DNA from: Acidimicrobiaceae bacterium
Lineage (GTDB): Bacteria > Actinomycetota > Acidimicrobiia > Acidimicrobiales > RAAP-2
DNA: 7,529 nucleotides
Direction: 5' to 3'
Assembly (NCBI GenBank): GCA_003133005.1
Contig: PKZI01000137.1
Coordinates: 314 to 7,842, forward strand
Shown here: positions 7,379 to 7,529 of the stretch, piece after piece
Position numbering within the stretch: the first letter of the stretch is position 1
Layout: each line of letters opens with the position of its first letter
Made by a program: the position numbers and the translations under genes
The notes under the pieces: generated by a model
Seen by the model: the letters and a program-made list of their open reading frames with translations, nothing else
What the model was told of the DNA's origin: nothing
Database searches by the model: none

Positions 7379-7412
7379 CGGTCGTCTCGAGGAAGGTTCC
7401 CCGAGACGACCG
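7379..7412 (-). terminator. Hairpin between the small ORF and tRNA-Phe, probable terminator
   Basis: CGGTCGTCTCG (7379-7389) pairs perfectly with CGAGACGACCG (7402-7412), an 11-bp stem. Inside it, after an A/C mismatch, GGA/TCC can extend the helix around a four-base loop. On the minus strand it begins two bases after the tRNA CCA end and is followed by TCTCAATTTCG, a poor T-tract, so it is an imperfect intrinsic terminator. It also lies two bases after the stop of the rightward small ORF and could serve both directions, though the plus side has no T-run at all. Confidence 0.65.
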
Positions 7413-7414
7413 GA

Positions 7415-7490
7415 TGGTGGTCGAGACCGGCGTCGATCCGGTGACCTCACGCTTTTCAGGCGCGCGCTCTACCGACTGAGCTACTCGACC
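7415..7490 (-). tRNA. tRNA-Phe (GAA)
   Basis: Read on the minus strand, a 76-nt cloverleaf folds with no mismatch in the acceptor stem: GGTCGAG (7490-7484) pairs with CTCGACC. The D arm GCTC...GAGC, a five-base anticodon stem with one G-U pair, loop CTGAAAA with anticodon GAA, and a T arm ACCGG-ATCGACG-CCGGT follow in the expected spacing. The discriminator A and CCA are encoded (7418-7415), so no CCA addition is needed. It decodes both Phe codons through G34. A hairpin starts two bases beyond CCA. The T loop reads ATCGACG rather than the usual TTCGANT, so its first base is A where T54 is normal, offset by a standard length. Confidence 0.96.
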
Positions 7491-7529
7491 TCCTCGTCAC
7501 CCTTTCGGGTGTCGAGCGGACCTGACGGG
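7491..7529 (-). other. Spacer upstream of tRNA-Phe with a small hairpin
   Basis: CACCC (7498-7502) and GGGTG (7507-7511) form a perfect 5-bp stem; on the minus strand the loop is GAAA, a GNRA tetraloop. It lies seven bases before the tRNA 5' end, suggesting a spacer of a multi-gene tRNA transcript or the tail of an upstream gene. No conserved T arm is recognisable in the remaining bases, so no second tRNA can be called. Confidence 0.35.

Noticed and set aside
7165..7479. A rightward ORF of 104 codons ending in a VDPVTSRFSGARSTD-like tail
   Set aside because: Its C terminus is the antisense of tRNA-Phe, a common false protein, and the rest overlaps the better small ORF in another frame.
7491..7529. 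A second tRNA upstream of tRNA-Phe
   Set aside because: There is no GTTCRA-type T loop or CCA end in the visible bases; only a small GNRA hairpin can be supported.
1..7529. CRISPR arrays, insertion sequences, prophage or integration at the tRNA
   Set aside because: No regularly spaced repeats, transposase or integrase, terminal inverted repeats, or duplicated tRNA 3' end was seen.

Overview
The window is a compact, high-GC stretch of bacterial chromosome carrying housekeeping nucleotide-biosynthesis genes. From left to right it holds the 3' part of purL (+), a PHP-domain phosphoesterase gene (-), then purF, purM and a pyrE-type orotate phosphoribosyltransferase gene (+), a beta-lactamase-fold serine hydrolase gene (-), a small uncertain ORF (+), and a tRNA-Phe(GAA) gene (-). 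High GC, heavy use of GTG starts, a PurF with the short-propeptide, Fe-S-cysteine architecture, and the gene content suggest an actinobacterium, possibly of the Acidimicrobiia. That assignment is inference from style and was not tested by any search.

Layout: PurL, PurF and PurM catalyse steps 4, 1 and 5 of de novo IMP synthesis. purF-purM-pyrE form a tight operon in which each downstream gene starts with a GTG whose last two bases lie in the upstream TGA (GTGA, 4-nt overlaps at 4355-4358 and 5413-5416). The operon therefore couples two PRPP-using enzymes, the first purine enzyme and the pyrimidine OPRT. The PHP gene sits backwards between purL and purF, so purL is not co-transcribed with purF here. 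It shares a 96-nt divergent promoter region with purF, and that region is dense in short dyads. At both convergent junctions (purL/PHP and pyrE/hydrolase) the two stop codons are interlocked in one palindromic tetranucleotide (TTAA and CTAG), leaving no room for a terminator between the genes.

The right end changes character. A 72-nt divergent spacer with GTCAC repeats separates the serine hydrolase from a possibly leaderless small ORF. A strong hairpin then lies between the end of that ORF and the 3' end of tRNA-Phe. No mobile element, CRISPR array, riboswitch or toxin-antitoxin pair is visible. No stretch longer than 300 bases lacks a gene. I see no convincing evidence of a novel biological system; the points worth a second look are gene-junction architecture, the regulatory spacers, the neighbourhood of the PHP enzyme and an atypical active-site motif in the hydrolase.
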